Origin: an uncultured Clostridia bacterium
Lineage (GTDB): Bacteria > Bacillota > Clostridia > Christensenellales > Aristaeellaceae
Length of the DNA stretch: 15,377 nucleotides
NCBI GenBank assembly: GCA_937934775.1
Contig: CALGYL010000130.1
Coordinates: forward strand, 1-15,377
Reading direction: 5' to 3'
Positions 14,520-15,377 of this stretch are shown here, in pieces (positions within the stretch are counted from its first letter, which is position 1; the number at the start of each line of letters is the position of its first letter). The translations under genes were made by a program, and so were the position numbers. Under the pieces are notes generated by a model. The model was not told the DNA's origin. It worked only from the letters and a program-made list of their open reading frames with translations, and did no database searches.

Positions 14520-15377
14520 TTGATTCTTCAATGGACCCTGATTTTGGGTTTGGTATTTACGATTTATGGTTGCTATTTTCTGGCTGTAGCCATTGCGGGC
14601 AACATGACGAAGCGCCGCACCATCCCGGCTGCGCCTCCCGTCAGCCGCATCGCGGCCATCATCCCGGCCAGAAATGAGCAGACAGTGGTCCCCAAGCTGG
14701 TGGACAGCCTGCTCAAACAGCGCTATCCTCGCACACTCTTTGATGTCTACGTGGTGCCCAACAACTGTACCGACAACACCCGCAAGGCTGCGCTGGACGC
14801 GGGCGCGCTGGTATTGGATTGCGATGTGGAAGTGCATTCCAAGGGCGAAGTGCTGCGCTGGACGTTTGATAAGCTGCTCAGCGGTGATAAGAAGTATGAT
14901 GCCTTCTGTATCTTTGACGCCGACAACATCGCGGACGGCGGATTTTTTCAGGCGGTCAACAACGCGTTGGCCGCAGGGTACGGCGTAGCGCAGGGCTATC
15001 GGGACAGCAAGAATCCGGATGATAACTGGGTGGCAGGCTGCACTTCGATCTTCTTCTGGTTTATGAACCGCTTTTTCAACCACGCCCGTTTTGCCATGAA
15101 GATGTCGGTTTCTCTCAACGGCACAGGCATCATGTTCAGCGCGGATACGATCCGAAAAATCGGCTTTAACACCTGCACGCTGACGGAGGATCAGGAATTT
15201 ACCGGTATCTGCGCGCTGAACGGCGTCAAGATCGGTTGGATGGAAGACGCCATCACCTACGACGAACAGCCCATTACGTTGCGGGATTCGTTCGTGCAAC
15301 GCAGGCGCTGGGGCGCCGGAACGTTGCAGTGTTTCATCCATTACGGCAGGAACCTGGCAAAAAAGGTCCGGGAGAAA
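14520..15377 (+). CDS. Family 2 glycosyltransferase (3' end missing)
   Basis: Membrane-linked inverting glycosyltransferase; 286 residues are visible before the window ends. An N-terminal membrane segment (about 5-26) precedes the GT-A domain: IAAIIPARNEQTVVPKLVDS (44-63), VVPNNCTDNT (78-87), the metal-binding DADN (133-136), LNGTGIMFS (199-207), the catalytic-base region TEDQEF (222-227) and QRRRW (260-264). The Q-x-x-R-W motif is typical of BcsA- or hyaluronan-synthase-like members, though many with it are not processive. There is no ATG before the conserved core until 14605. TTG 14520 is chosen because GAGGTG at 14505-14510 is 9 bases upstream and it includes the whole membrane segment; GTG 14508 is less likely. 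More membrane helices are expected past the edge. Confidence 0.88.
   Translation, partial: MILQWTLILGLVFTIYGCYFLAVAIAGNMTKRRTIPAAPPVSRIAAIIPARNEQTVVPKLVDSLLKQRYPRTLFDVYVVPNNCTDNTRKAALDAGALVLDCDVEVHSKGEVLRWTFDKLLSGDKKYDAFCIFDADNIADGGFFQAVNNALAAGYGVAQGYRDSKNPDDNWVAGCTSIFFWFMNRFFNHARFAMKMSVSLNGTGIMFSADTIRKIGFNTCTLTEDQEFTGICALNGVKIGWMEDAITYDEQPITLRDSFVQRRRWGAGTLQCFIHYGRNLAKKVREK

Noticed and set aside
14133..15341. A 402-codon open frame on the minus strand
   Set aside because: It is antisense to the acyltransferase and glycosyltransferase, both of which have clear motifs; it has no domain signs.

Overview
The window looks like chromosomal DNA of a GC-rich, clostridial-grade Bacillota (Firmicutes). 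It has strong GGAGG-type ribosome sites, several housekeeping-type promoters with 17-base spacers, separate SecD and SecF proteins, a one-domain biotin ligase, and a three-gene YknXYZ-like transporter typical of Gram-positives. The order Christensenellales would fit, but I cannot prove it from sequence alone. I see no tRNA, rRNA, CRISPR array, transposase or phage gene.

Layout. (1) 1-1991 (+): the two permease subunits of a YtfT/YjfF-type sugar ABC importer; the first runs off the left edge, and the binding protein and ATPase would lie upstream. (2) 2011-2051: a terminator whose loop holds the -35 box of the next promoter. (3) 2070-2426 (+): a small MmcQ/YjbR-family protein. (4) 2509-4255 (+): a two-component system with a KdpD-like kinase lacking the large N-terminal KdpD part and a KdpE/OmpR-type regulator; no kdpFABC genes are nearby. 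(5) 4256-4586: untranslated stretch with an extended -10 promoter and a leader rich in Shine-Dalgarno-like repeats. (6) 4587-6841 (+): secD-secF. (7) 6859-6892: terminator shared with the convergent birA (6969-7772, -). (8) 8079-11740 (-): adaptor, ATPase and permease of a MacAB/YknXYZ-type transporter. The adaptor is unusually long and appears to hold two adaptor cassettes in tandem. (9) 11950-13752 (+): a divergently transcribed full-length ABC exporter half-transporter. (10) 13983-15377 (+): a CrtO-family acyltransferase followed by a family 2 glycosyltransferase that runs off the right edge.

Most of the window concerns the cell envelope: sugar uptake, protein secretion (SecDF), two export systems facing each other across a divergent control region, and a probable glycolipid-making pair at the right end. 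The least ordinary items are the double-cassette adaptor with a Gly/Met tail, the acyltransferase-glycosyltransferase pair, the promoter nested in a terminator, and the secD leader. I see no convincing wholly new system; these are unusual versions of known families.
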